64,000 nt of DNA. Origin: Pseudomonadota bacterium (GTDB lineage: Bacteria > Pseudomonadota > Gammaproteobacteria > Steroidobacterales > Steroidobacteraceae). The stretch spans positions 44,221 through 108,220 of the forward strand of contig JAJYUL010000007.1 in NCBI GenBank assembly GCA_021792555.1. Direction: 5' to 3'. Of the stretch, positions 1 through 8,841 are shown in pieces. Numbering within the stretch: position 1 is the first letter of the stretch; each line of letters begins with the position of its first letter. Under the pieces are notes generated by a model that saw only the letters and a list, made by a program, of their open reading frames with translations, searched no databases and was not told where the DNA came from. The translations under genes were made by a program, and so were the position numbers.

Positions 1-695
1 TCATCGACAGCCAGAATGCGCCCCGTGGGGAAAGCGAAGGGCTGACGCTGCTCATGCAGCACGGGGTCGACGGCATCATCTGGTGCCCGGTCGGGCCTCG
101 CCTGCCCTCCCCGCTGCGCAGCTTCGATCGGCCGGTCGTACTGATCGACCGCCCGCGGCCGGGGTTCGCCGTGGTCCACTCGAACAACTTCATGGGCGGG
201 CAGCTGCTGGCGCAGTACGCGCTCGAGCACGGTCACTCGCGCATCGGTCTGCTGTCGGGGCCGCGCAGCGTGGCGAGCGCCGAGCAGCGGCGCAACGGCT
301 TTCTCTCGGCATTCCCCGACCGCATCGATCTCGCCTGGGAAGTGCGGCTGGGCTTCGACGGCCTCCTGCCGCGTGAGGCCTGCGACACGCTGCTGCGCCG
401 CAAGGGCGCCACGCTGATTGTCGCCGGCAACGATCTGATCGCCATCAGCGCGGTGCGCTTCCTCACCGAACATGATGTCCGTGTTCCCGACGACGTGTCG
501 ATCGTCGGGTTCGACGACGTGAGCTGGGCGCGGATCGTGACCCCGCGCCTGACGACGATCGCGCAGCCGCTGGTCTCAATCGGCACCCGGGCCGTCGAGC
601 TGCTGCAGGAGTACATGTCGGGCGGATCGGTCGAGCGGCGGCCCTTGGTCTTCGACGTCTCGCTCGTTGAGCGGGATTCCGTCAGGCGCATCTGA
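1..695 (+). CDS. LacI/GalR-family transcriptional regulator, C-terminal part
   Basis: The reading frame is open from the window edge, so the N-terminal HTH lies outside; the track start at 54 is an internal Met. What remains is the periplasmic-binding-protein-like effector domain: a DGIIWCP strand, the VVLIDRP segment, HSNNFMGGQ, the GHSRIGLLSGP motif, a FDDVSWARIVTPRLTTIAQP segment and a final LLQEYMSGG helix. These are typical of RbsR/PurR/CcpA relatives, which bind a sugar or nucleobase and control DNA binding of the missing domain. The ligand cannot be told. A GH51 arabinofuranosidase lies 4 kb downstream but on the other strand, so a functional link is only a guess. Confidence 0.88.
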   Translation, partial: IDSQNAPRGESEGLTLLMQHGVDGIIWCPVGPRLPSPLRSFDRPVVLIDRPRPGFAVVHSNNFMGGQLLAQYALEHGHSRIGLLSGPRSVASAEQRRNGFLSAFPDRIDLAWEVRLGFDGLLPREACDTLLRRKGATLIVAGNDLIAISAVRFLTEHDVRVPDDVSIVGFDDVSWARIVTPRLTTIAQPLVSIGTRAVELLQEYMSGGSVERRPLVFDVSLVERDSVRRI

Positions 696-894
696 GCGCC
701 TGACCGCCCCGCCGCCGCATGGCACCTCGGGGAGTGGACGCCCGAGGGCAAGCGCTTGACCCGGCCGCCAGAGCTGGGCACCTCCATAGGTCGCGGCGCG
801 CCGCCGGGCGGATGCAGCGGATCCGCGCGGATCGCGCGGCGCGGGCTGTTGGAGGCAGCGCCCCCGCACCGCCCAAGCTAAGGGAATCACGCGA

Positions 895-1944
895 TTGCCT
901 TGCGGTCCGCCTCCGGGCACTATCGGGCGTACAGATGCTGCGGGCGCGCACGGACAATCGGGACTTCGGTCCGTTTCGCGGCGGGGAATCCCGCTGAAGG
1001 GCCGGACGTTAGGCCGGGCAGTGCTCGCCGTGCTCGCGATGGCCGTTGCCGTGCGGGCGTTCGCCGAGCCGGTGCCCGATACCTGCGCGATTCACTATCC
1101 GAGCGATGCGGGCATCGCCTGGACCTGCCGCCGGATCGGCCGGCGCGACACGCTCACGCGCCTGTTCGGCTCGCATTGGCAGGACGTCCTGCGCTTCAAC
1201 CGCATCGACCGGCGCCACGTCTATCCCGGGGTGCGCATCAAAGTGCCGGACGATCTGGCGCAGGTGCACGACTTCACGCCGATGCCGAAGACCTATGCGG
1301 CCGCGGCCAATGACCCCAAATTCATCCTGGTGGATCTGACCGAACAGTTCCTCGGCGCCTATGCTTACGGTAAGCTCGTGATGTCCTTTCCCATCACCTC
1401 GGGTGATGAGGCCGACCCGGCGCGCCGCACGCCGGACGGACTCTTCCGGGTGAGCGCCTACGACCGGCTGCACACCTCCTCGCTGTACGACATGGCGGAC
1501 AGCGACAAGCCCTACCCGATGCATTACGGGCTGCGGTTCTTCATCAGCCCGCGGGGCGTGGCCGTCTGGATCCACGGGCGCGATGTGCCAGGCTATGCGG
1601 CCTCCCATGGATGCATCGGGCTTTACGACGAGCAGATGCAGAAGGAATACTATGGGTATCCGCGCCGGCCCGTCCTGGAAGACGCGCGGACACTCTACGA
1701 GTGGGCCATAGCGCCGCATCCGGATGACGGCCATTTCCACGATCTGCCCGACGGACCGGTGGTGCAGATCATCGGGCAGGCACCGGTATTTCCGCCGCCA
1801 CCGGCGGCCGCCGGCACAGGCGCGAGGAGCCGCCCGCCCGCACCGCGCCCGCACGGACGCACGGCAGTGCGGACCTCGAGACTTCCTTCCCCGCAGGCGC
1901 CGGCTGCGCACAGCGGGGAAGCTCTACGGCCTCATCATGGGTAA
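895..1944 (+). CDS. L,D-transpeptidase (YkuD fold) with N-terminal LysM-like segment
   Basis: Probable periplasmic peptidoglycan cross-linking or lipoprotein-anchoring enzyme. A LysM-like stretch (RRDTLTRLFGSHWQDVLRFNRI ... VYPGVRIKVP) precedes a YkuD catalytic domain with the signature IHGRDVPGYAASHGC, which carries the catalytic His and Cys. The C-terminus is a Pro/Arg-rich tail of low complexity. The start is uncertain. The track uses TTG at 895. The signal-peptide-like sequence KGRTLGRAVLAVLAMAVAVRAFA begins only at a CTG codon (994) placed after GGGGAAT, and a GTG at 1021 would leave no basic n-region. The upstream gap to the LacI gene (from 696) shows no recognisable promoter or RNA. 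Six bases separate its stop from the next gene, so the two are likely co-transcribed. Confidence 0.8.
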   Translation: MPCGPPPGTIGRTDAAGAHGQSGLRSVSRRGIPLKGRTLGRAVLAVLAMAVAVRAFAEPVPDTCAIHYPSDAGIAWTCRRIGRRDTLTRLFGSHWQDVLRFNRIDRRHVYPGVRIKVPDDLAQVHDFTPMPKTYAAAANDPKFILVDLTEQFLGAYAYGKLVMSFPITSGDEADPARRTPDGLFRVSAYDRLHTSSLYDMADSDKPYPMHYGLRFFISPRGVAVWIHGRDVPGYAASHGCIGLYDEQMQKEYYGYPRRPVLEDARTLYEWAIAPHPDDGHFHDLPDGPVVQIIGQAPVFPPPPAAAGTGARSRPPAPRPHGRTAVRTSRLPSPQAPAAHSGEALRPHHG

Positions 1945-1950
1945 TGGCGA

Positions 1951-2673
1951 ATGAACTCTGTGCTCGAACACCTCATCGCGACCTTCCGCCGGCTCGGGCG
2001 GCGCCCGGCCGTCTGGGCGATCCTCGCCCTCGGCGCCATCGCGCCCGCCGCGCACGCCGGCGCGGGCGCCGCACAGCGCGCGCTGCAGCTTGCCGACCTG
2101 ATTCATGCGCAGGCGCCCAACATCAGCATCCGGGCCATCTCGACCGCGATCGACGCCTACCTGCATTTCAAGGCCAAGCACCTCACCGACAAGCCGCTCG
2201 TCACGATCGTCGATTACTCCCTGTCCTCCGCCAGGCGGCGCCTGGCGGTCGCCGACGTGCAGACCGGCAAGGTGCTCTACTACACCTACGTGGCGCATGG
2301 CAAAGGCAGCGGCGGGACGTACGCCACGCGCTTCTCCAACACGCCCGGCTCGGACGCGAGCAGCCTCGGGGTGTATCTGACCGGGCGCACCTACTACGGC
2401 GAGCACGGCTATTCGCTGCGGCTGCACGGCCTGAATCCCCAGTTCAACGGCGCGGCCTACCGGCGCGACATCGTCATGCACAGCGCCTGGTACGTGAGCC
2501 GCAAGTTCGCGCAGGAGCATGGCCGCATGGGGCGCAGCTGGGGATGCTTCGCGCTCAGCCGCCGGGTGGAGAGCGACATCGTGCGGCTGATCCGCGACGG
2601 CACCGTGCTGGTCGGGTACTACCCGGACCCGCAGTGGTTCGCCGCCTTCCCCTATCTGCACCGCGCGGCCTGA
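1951..2673 (+). CDS. Murein L,D-transpeptidase catalytic-domain protein (YkuD_2 type)
   Basis: Secreted protein of 240 residues with an N-terminal hydrophobic signal (RRPAVWAILALGAIAPAAHAG). The core has the features of the YkuD_2 family: ISTAIDAYLHFK, LTIVDYSL-like strand, the GSGGTYATRFSN loop, HSAWYVS and the GRSWGCFAL box with the presumed catalytic Cys. It differs in sequence from the neighbouring YkuD protein, so the pair is not a recent duplication. Role inferred: peptidoglycan modification in the periplasm. The ATG is six bases after the upstream stop. Confidence 0.82.
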   Translation: MNSVLEHLIATFRRLGRRPAVWAILALGAIAPAAHAGAGAAQRALQLADLIHAQAPNISIRAISTAIDAYLHFKAKHLTDKPLVTIVDYSLSSARRRLAVADVQTGKVLYYTYVAHGKGSGGTYATRFSNTPGSDASSLGVYLTGRTYYGEHGYSLRLHGLNPQFNGAAYRRDIVMHSAWYVSRKFAQEHGRMGRSWGCFALSRRVESDIVRLIRDGTVLVGYYPDPQWFAAFPYLHRAA

Positions 2674-2889
2674 CGGCTGAGGGCTGCGGCCGGCGCCGGT
2701 TCGCCGGTTCCTGCGCCGCTGCCCCGGTGAATGCTACAGTTTCGTGACGGTGCGATGACGGCCGTGTGACAGACGCGCCAACTTCCTCCCCGCACGCCGC
2801 TGGCGCGCAGTACACTGCTGCGCCATTGCCGCCGCGGCGAACCAACACACGGCCCGGCGGACGCTTCGAGCATCAGGAGGAGTGAGAGC

Positions 2890-4443
2890 ATGACCGACTC
2901 GCAGCTGTCGCGCAGAGCGTTCCTGAAATCCCTCACTGCGGCCGGCGGCGCGGCGCTCGCCGGCATCGGCGCGCCGGCCCGCGGCGCGCCCGCCGCCGCG
3001 GGCGGCGCGGATGTCGCAGGCCTGCGGGCGCACATCGAGCACGTGATCGTGTTGTTTCAGGAGAACCGCAGCTTCGATCACTACTTCGGCACCTACCGCC
3101 ACCCCGCGGGCGCTGCGGTCACGGGGCTGCTCGATCGGGACGGCAGGATCGACCGGCGCTTCTTCGGCCTGCAGAAAAATCCCGCCGGCATCCCCTACTC
3201 CTACCTGCCGGTGCCGGAGAACATTGCCGGCTTCGACGGGGTGCTGCTCGAGAACATGCCGTTTCACCTCGCGCCGTTCATCCCGCCGGCAGACAACATG
3301 CCGTGGGACCCGGAGCACCATTTCTTCAGGATGTTCGCGCAGGTCGACAACGGCGCCATGGACCGGTTCGTGGCGCTCGCGCTGAAGCGCCATCACGCGC
3401 CGTTCCGCCATGCCGGCGAGCGCGACATCATGCTGCTCGATGAGTCGCGGCCCTCCGGCCCCGTGCTCGGCTTCTACACCCGCCAGGACATCCCGCACTA
3501 CCACCGCCTCGCCGACGAGTACGTGCTGTTCGATCACTTCTTCCAGGCCATGTCCGGCGGCTCGACCTGCAATGCGCTGTATCTGGTGGCGGCGCACTCG
3601 GCGCTCTGGCCGCAGGCGCCCGCGCAGCTGCGCGGCAGCTACGATCCGCCGGTGTTCGACCTGCCCTACGACCCGCACGGCATGCTCATCAACGACCTGC
3701 CGCCGCTCAACGGGCCGACCGAGGCCGACCCGGGCGCGCTCGCGCACAGTCCGCCGCCCGAGGATCAGACCTACCCCAACATCGGCGAGCGGCTGAACGC
3801 CGCGGGGGTCTCCTGGGCCTGGTACAACGAGGGCTGGAACGCGGTAAAGCCCTGGGCGATGAAGAGCGCCTTCGGCCGCGACAGCGGCTCGGCGGTGGTC
3901 GACACCGGCCGGCTGTACGTGCCGCACCACAATCCGTTCCAGTACTACCCGAGCTGGTTCGACAACGTGCGCGCCGGCCACATCCGCGACAGCGAGGACT
4001 TCCTCGCCGATGCGCGTACCGGCCGGCTGCCGAGCGTGTCGTTCGTCAAGGCGACCGGCGCGCACGATGAGCACCCGGCCGACTCCGCGCCGCGCTGGGG
4101 CGAGGAGTGGGTGATGAGCCTGCTGCGCGCGGTGGGCGAGAGCCCGGTGTGGGACAAGACCGCCGTCATCATCACCTACGACGAGGGCGGGGGATTCTGG
4201 GATCACGTGCCGCCGCCGCGGCCGGACGCCTACGGCTGCGGCACGCGCATACCGGCGCTGCTGATCAGCCCGTGGGCGCGCCGTGGCTACGTCGATCACC
4301 GCATCGCCGACACCACCTCGGTGCTGGCATTCATCGAGACGCGCTTCGGCCTGAGGCCGCTGCAGAAGCGCGACGCGCACGCCTACAACCTGCTCGACGG
4401 GCTCGCCTTCTCCGGGGCGCCGCGCGAGGCGCGGTTCGACTGA
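2890..4443 (+). CDS. Tat-exported phosphoesterase, phospholipase C/acid phosphatase AcpA type
   Basis: A protein of 517 residues starting after a strong AGGAGG ribosome site. The N-terminus SRRAFLKSLTAAGGAALAG is a twin-arginine signal. The phosphoesterase family (PF04185) is shown by IEHVIVLFQENRSFDHYFGTY at the mature N-terminus, NALYLVAAHSALWP, the ITYDEGGGFWDHVPPP metal-binding segment and the GCGTRIPALLISPWARRG segment near the C-terminus. Members hydrolyse phosphate mono- or diesters such as phosphatidylcholine in the periplasm or outside the cell. Substrate choice cannot be settled from sequence. It stands alone between the L,D-transpeptidases and a convergent GH51 gene. Confidence 0.88.
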   Translation: MTDSQLSRRAFLKSLTAAGGAALAGIGAPARGAPAAAGGADVAGLRAHIEHVIVLFQENRSFDHYFGTYRHPAGAAVTGLLDRDGRIDRRFFGLQKNPAGIPYSYLPVPENIAGFDGVLLENMPFHLAPFIPPADNMPWDPEHHFFRMFAQVDNGAMDRFVALALKRHHAPFRHAGERDIMLLDESRPSGPVLGFYTRQDIPHYHRLADEYVLFDHFFQAMSGGSTCNALYLVAAHSALWPQAPAQLRGSYDPPVFDLPYDPHGMLINDLPPLNGPTEADPGALAHSPPPEDQTYPNIGERLNAAGVSWAWYNEGWNAVKPWAMKSAFGRDSGSAVVDTGRLYVPHHNPFQYYPSWFDNVRAGHIRDSEDFLADARTGRLPSVSFVKATGAHDEHPADSAPRWGEEWVMSLLRAVGESPVWDKTAVIITYDEGGGFWDHVPPPRPDAYGCGTRIPALLISPWARRGYVDHRIADTTSVLAFIETRFGLRPLQKRDAHAYNLLDGLAFSGAPREARFD

Positions 4444-4464
4444 ACGGGCTGAGGCGCTCGGGCG

Positions 4465-6072
4465 CTAGACCCACTGAATGACGGCGTACGAGCGCGCCGG
4501 CAGCTCGAGGCGGGTGCGCCGGCCGCGCGTGCGCGGCGCACCCAGCGGCTGGGGATGCACGCGCCGCGGCGCGCTGAAGCTGTTGACGGCGTTCAGATCC
4601 TCGCCGGTCAGCGCGTGCGCGGCGAGCACGCGCTGCGGGGGCGCGCTTTCCCACACAATCTCGACTTCGCGCGGCCGATCGAGATCGCGGTTCAGCGCGA
4701 ACAGACTGCAGCGGCCCGTGGCGGCATCGAACGTCGCGGCGGCGTCGACGTACGGCACCGGTCCGAGGCCGGCGACGGCGTAGGTCGGCGCCTCGACGAG
4801 CAGATCGAGGCTCGCCCCGCGCGCGAACTCGAGCGCCCAGCGGTACGGGTAGTAGATCGTCTGCAGGTACAGGCCGTGCGCGTCGGTCATGATGGGCGCG
4901 AGCGCGTTGACCAGCTGCGCGAGGCAGCCGATCTTGATCCGGTCGGCGTGGCGCATCATGGTGTTGAGCATGCCGCCGACCACGAGCGCATCGGCAAGGT
5001 TGTAGCGCTCCTCGAGCAGATGAGGCGCGAGCTGGTGCCGCCCGTTGCCCGTGGTCTTGCCGTAATCCCACACGTTCCACTCATCGAGCGCGAGCGCGAG
5101 GGTCTTGCGGGCGCCGAGCCGCGTGCGCACGTACTCGCACACCGCGAGCTTGTCGCGGATCTGCCGATCGAGCTCGAGGTTGAGCGCGAGGTACTTCGCG
5201 GTGCTGCCGCCGGTCTGCGCCCGCGTATCGCCCAGGTAGCAGTGCAGCGAGATCGCATCGACCTCCTGGTAGCAGCGCTCGAGCGACTCGCGGTCCCACT
5301 CGAGGTAATCCCTCAGCGCCGGGTCGCTCGAGCCGCAGGCGATGAGGTACACCGAGCGGTCCACCCGGCGCATCGCCTGGGCGGCATCGGCGGCCTTGGC
5401 CCCGTAGGCGGCCCCGCTCATGTGGCCGATCTCCCACGGCCCGAACAGTTCGTTGCCGAGCCCCCAGTAGCGCACCCCGTAGGGGGCGGGATGGCCGTAC
5501 TTGCGGCGCAGATCGCTCCAGTGCGTGCCGGGCGGCAGATTGCAGTACTCCACCAGCGCCGCGGCCTGCATGATGGTACCGGTGCCGAGGTTCACCGTCA
5601 GATACGGAGCGGTGCCGGCAGCCTGGCACCAGGCCATGAACTCATCGGTGCCGAAGCGGTTGGTCTCGATGGTGTTCCACGCCAGATTGAGCGTGCGCGG
5701 CCGCTTCTGCGGCGGGCCGATGCCGTCCTCCCAGTTGTACTGCGAGGCGAAACTGCCGCCCGGATAGCGCACGAGGGGCACGCCGAGCTTGCGCACGGCG
5801 GCGAGCACGTCGGTGCGAAATCCCTGCGCATCGGCGAGCGGCGAGCCGGGCTCGTAGATCCCCTCGTAGACGGCCCGGCCCAGATGCTCGAGGAACGAGC
5901 CGAACACGTTGCGCTCGAGCGTGCCGATGGCGCGGCGCGCATCGAAGTAGATGCGTGCGTTCGCCCGCCGCGGCGCACCGTGCGCCAGCGGGCCGCGCAG
6001 CAGCGCGGGCGCTGCGAGGGCGGTGAGCGCGCTCTGGCGCACGAATCGGCGGCGGGCGGCGGAAAAGCGCAT
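4465..6072 (-). CDS. Alpha-L-arabinofuranosidase, GH51
   Basis: A 535-residue glycoside hydrolase that releases terminal arabinofuranose from arabinan or arabinoxylan. It begins with a Tat-like signal (ARRRFVRQSALTALAAPALL), so it is probably exported. GH51 hallmarks are GSFLEHLGRAVYEGIYEPGS, RYPGGSFASQYNWEDGIGP, the acid/base region YWGLGNELFGPWEIGH and the nucleophile region LALDEWNVWDYGK. The C-terminal beta-sandwich is present and the length fits the family. The ATG has GGAG six bases upstream. The gene converges on the phosphoesterase gene with a 21-bp gap and is divergent from the M28 gene. Confidence 0.9.
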   Translation of the reverse strand: MRFSAARRRFVRQSALTALAAPALLRGPLAHGAPRRANARIYFDARRAIGTLERNVFGSFLEHLGRAVYEGIYEPGSPLADAQGFRTDVLAAVRKLGVPLVRYPGGSFASQYNWEDGIGPPQKRPRTLNLAWNTIETNRFGTDEFMAWCQAAGTAPYLTVNLGTGTIMQAAALVEYCNLPPGTHWSDLRRKYGHPAPYGVRYWGLGNELFGPWEIGHMSGAAYGAKAADAAQAMRRVDRSVYLIACGSSDPALRDYLEWDRESLERCYQEVDAISLHCYLGDTRAQTGGSTAKYLALNLELDRQIRDKLAVCEYVRTRLGARKTLALALDEWNVWDYGKTTGNGRHQLAPHLLEERYNLADALVVGGMLNTMMRHADRIKIGCLAQLVNALAPIMTDAHGLYLQTIYYPYRWALEFARGASLDLLVEAPTYAVAGLGPVPYVDAAATFDAATGRCSLFALNRDLDRPREVEIVWESAPPQRVLAAHALTGEDLNAVNSFSAPRRVHPQPLGAPRTRGRRTRLELPARSYAVIQWV

Positions 6073-6234
6073 CGCAGACTCCTCGGGTTCCCGTGCGGCG
6101 CACCGGAGGACGACGGCGCCCCTGGTAGCGTTATCATGCCGTCTGAGTATTCCCCGGCGCGCGCCGCAGCGTCAAGCGGTGCATCGATTTTGAGCCACTC
6201 GCGCCGGGCCCCCTGCGCATGACGAATTCGTAAC

Positions 6235-6251
6235 GGCGCCCTCCGGGCGCC
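6235..6251. other. Short perfect hairpin upstream of the M28-like gene
   Basis: GGCGCCC and GGGCGCC form a 7-bp stem with a TCC loop, 17 bases before the GTG start of the M28-like gene, in the 196-bp divergent gap with the GH51 gene. No U-run follows, so a terminator is doubtful. It could be a leader structure. The rest of the gap shows no clear promoter. Confidence 0.3.
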
Positions 6252-6268
6252 CCATTTATCATCCGCCC

Positions 6269-8017
6269 GTGCTCACCGACGGTTGCCTCCGCCGCCTCCT
6301 GCCGGCCCTGCTGCTCGCGCTCCCGCTCGCCGGCTGCCACAGCCGCGGCACCCACCCGGCTACGGCGGGACTGCTGGCCACCGCCACCTCGAGCACGCCT
6401 CCGCCGATGGCGATCACGCTGGCGCCGCAGATCAACGAGGCGGACTTCCTGCGCGACGAGCGCACGCTCGCCTCGGCCGCCTTCGGCGGCCGCAAGTCCG
6501 GTACGCGCGGGGAGGTGCTGACGACGCACTATCTGGTCAAGCAGCTGCAGCGCATGGGCATCGCGCCCGGCTACCGCGGCCGCTGGCTGCAGCCGGTGCC
6601 GGTCGTCTCGACCCGGCTGCTCAATACCGGCACGCGGCTCAGCGTGCGCGCCGGCGGCGGCGTGGTGAGCTTCCCCTACGGCACCGACATGCTCGCCGCG
6701 ACGCAGCAGGCGCGCGCGCACGTGGACATTGCCGACGCGCCCATGGTGTTCGTCGGCTACGGAATCGATGCGCCCACGCGGCAATGGAACGACTATCAGG
6801 GACTCGATGTGCGCGGCAAGATCGTGATCGTGCTCGCGGGCGACCCCGGCGCGGCGGCCGGCGGCACGCTCAGCCGCTACGGGCTGGCGCGCTACAAGTT
6901 CGCCGAGGCGGCGCGCAGGGGCGCGGCGGCGTGCTTCATCATCCACGCGGCAGCGGCCGCGGGACAGAGCTGGAGTGCGCTGCGCAACGCCAGCGCCGGC
7001 GCCGCGCAGAGTCTGCCGGCCAACGTGGCGCCCGGACCGCGGCTCGCCGTGGCGGGCTGGCTGCGTCATGCGGCCGCCGAGCGGCTCTTCAGCGCCGCGA
7101 GCGTGGACCTCGATGCGCTCACCGAGGCGGCCGCGCAGCCGCAATTCAAGCCGGTCACGCTCGCGGCCAGCGGCTCGATCCGCCTCGACAGCGCCGTCGA
7201 GTACAGCTGGTCGGACAACGTGCTCGGACTGATTCGCGGCGCGCAGCACCCCGGGCAGGTGCTGATCTACAGCGCGCACTGGGACGGGCTCGGCACGCTC
7301 GGCGGCCCCGGCGGGCGGCGCGTGCTGCTGCCGGGTGCCATCGACAACGCCACCGGGGTCGCGGCGCTGCTCGAGATCGCCAACGCGTTCGCCCACCGCC
7401 GCAGCCGCCCGGCGCGCAGCGTGCTGTTCCTGCTGCCGACCCTCGGGGCGGCCGGACAGCTCGGCTCGCGCTACTACGTGCGCCATCCGGTGTTCCCGCT
7501 CGATCAGACCGTCGCCGACATCAACATCGACCTGTGGCCCGTGCTCGGCCGCGCCCGCGACATGACCGTGTTCGGCGCCGGTCAATCCACGCTCGAGACC
7601 GACCTGGCGCAGCTGCTCGCGCTGCAGGGCCGCACGGTGACGGCGGACCCCCCGCCGGCGATCGGCCTCGACTACCGCTCCGACCAGTACAGCTTCGCCC
7701 GCGCCGGAGTGCCGGCGCTGCTGGCCGCACCGGGCATGGATCTGCTGAGCGGCGGGCGCGCCGCCGGCGAGGCACAGTGGCGCGAGTACCTGCTCGGCCG
7801 GCGCGGCACACCCCAGGATGCGTTCAATCCCCACTGGGACCTCAGCGGCACGCTCGAGGACATCCAGACGCTCTATCTGCTCGGCCGCGATCTCGCCGAC
7901 GGTGCGCAGTGGCCGCAGTGGGCGCCGGACAGCCCGTACCGCGCGCGCCGCGAGGCGATGATGCCGCACCTGCCGGGCACGCCGCCGCCGCCCGCGCCGG
8001 GCGGCTCACCCCCCTGA
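6269..8017 (+). CDS. M28-fold lipoprotein with PA domain, probably catalytically degenerate
   Basis: A 582-residue lipoprotein: LLLALPLAGC gives a lipobox with Cys23. A protease-associated insert (APMVFVGYGIDAP ... VRGKIVIVLAGDPG) precedes the M28 aminopeptidase fold. Of the usual zinc-site motifs, the HWD motif (SAHWDGLG), the bridging Asp (GAIDNATGV) and the NID motif (INIDLW) are present. The usual GEEQGLLGS-type Glu pair reads LGAAGQLGS, and the usual SDHYSF His reads SDQYSF. Active family members need both, so I infer lost or altered catalysis. The start codon is GTG with no clear ribosome site. The gene overlaps the convergent phosphopantetheinyl transferase by 12 bp. Confidence 0.8.
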   Translation: MLTDGCLRRLLPALLLALPLAGCHSRGTHPATAGLLATATSSTPPPMAITLAPQINEADFLRDERTLASAAFGGRKSGTRGEVLTTHYLVKQLQRMGIAPGYRGRWLQPVPVVSTRLLNTGTRLSVRAGGGVVSFPYGTDMLAATQQARAHVDIADAPMVFVGYGIDAPTRQWNDYQGLDVRGKIVIVLAGDPGAAAGGTLSRYGLARYKFAEAARRGAAACFIIHAAAAAGQSWSALRNASAGAAQSLPANVAPGPRLAVAGWLRHAAAERLFSAASVDLDALTEAAAQPQFKPVTLAASGSIRLDSAVEYSWSDNVLGLIRGAQHPGQVLIYSAHWDGLGTLGGPGGRRVLLPGAIDNATGVAALLEIANAFAHRRSRPARSVLFLLPTLGAAGQLGSRYYVRHPVFPLDQTVADINIDLWPVLGRARDMTVFGAGQSTLETDLAQLLALQGRTVTADPPPAIGLDYRSDQYSFARAGVPALLAAPGMDLLSGGRAAGEAQWREYLLGRRGTPQDAFNPHWDLSGTLEDIQTLYLLGRDLADGAQWPQWAPDSPYRARREAMMPHLPGTPPPPAPGGSPP

Positions 8018-8836
8018 GCTCGCCGCCGGGCCGCCCTCGGCCACGGTGAAGTGCGCGGCTCGCGACAGTTGCGCGCTCACGCGCCGCTGCCCTGCGAGCG
8101 GCACCGCCTCGTGCACCGCGAGTTCCAGACTTTGCGCTGCGCGCCGCTCGGCGCAGACCGCCACCACGTATTGTCCGCGCAGCGTCAGCTGGGCGAACGC
8201 CCAGCGCGCGCTCTGATCCGCGAACGCGCCGGTAAACGAGAGCGCGAGCGCCCCGGGCTCGGCGAGGTCGAACGCGAATCCGCCGAGCGGCAGGCGCAGC
8301 CCCACCCCGCGCGCCTTCAGGTACGCCTCCTTCAGCGTCCACAGCTCGAAGAACCGCCGCCGCCGCGCCTCGGCGCCCAAGGCGCCGAGCGCCGCGCACT
8401 CCGCGGGCGCGAAATACCGCTCGAGCGCCACGGTGTCGGTGCGGCGCTGCAGAGCCTCCACGTCGACCCCGAGCGCGCCCCCCGGCCCGACGGCGAGCAC
8501 CACCAGCTCCCCGCTGTGCGCGATGTTGAATTCCACCGGGGCCGGCTGCGGCGCGCGGATGCGCGGCCGGCCGTGCGCATCCGGCTCGAACACCCACTCC
8601 CCGGGCGCAACGGGCGCGTAGCGCGACAGCACGGTGCGCGCGAGCGCGCGCGCGGCGAGGTGCCGGCGGCGGTCGGCGCTCATGCGCAGGCGCTGCCCGC
8701 GGCGGCGCTCCTCGGCATCGAGCAGCGCCGGATACTCTCCCCAGCGCCGCGCCGCGTCGATGTCCGCGAGGAACGCGCACCACAGGTCGATGCGCTCAGG
8801 ATCGGGCGGGCGGCGCGCGGCCGTTCCCGGCGGCAT
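8006..8836 (-). CDS. 4'-phosphopantetheinyl transferase, Sfp type
   Basis: Transfers the phosphopantetheine arm of CoA to a carrier-protein serine. The family signatures are present: FNIAHSGELVVLAV, the Mg-binding GVDVEAL, and FELWTLKEAYLKARGVGL (WxxKEAxxK). The track ORF begins at 9247 inside hpnB, but the real start is the ATG at 8836, five bases after the hpnB stop, giving 276 residues. The coupling suggests co-transcription with hpnB. No carrier protein, PKS or NRPS gene is in view, so its target is unknown; fatty-acid or polyketide carriers elsewhere are likely. Confidence 0.88.
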   Translation of the reverse strand: MPPGTAARRPPDPERIDLWCAFLADIDAARRWGEYPALLDAEERRRGQRLRMSADRRRHLAARALARTVLSRYAPVAPGEWVFEPDAHGRPRIRAPQPAPVEFNIAHSGELVVLAVGPGGALGVDVEALQRRTDTVALERYFAPAECAALGALGAEARRRRFFELWTLKEAYLKARGVGLRLPLGGFAFDLAEPGALALSFTGAFADQSARWAFAQLTLRGQYVVAVCAERRAAQSLELAVHEAVPLAGQRRVSAQLSRAAHFTVAEGGPAASSGG

Positions 8837-8841
8837 CGCCG

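Noticed and set aside
719-997. Small ORFs in the gap after the LacI gene
   Set aside because: They overlap each other in several frames, are Arg/Ala-rich, and have no ribosome site or recognisable domain.
2734-4380. 548-codon minus-strand ORF
   Set aside because: Antisense to the Tat-exported phosphoesterase, with low-complexity Arg/Val/Ala sequence.
6134-7969. 611-codon minus-strand ORF
   Set aside because: Antisense to the M28-like lipoprotein gene, which has a lipobox and family motifs.
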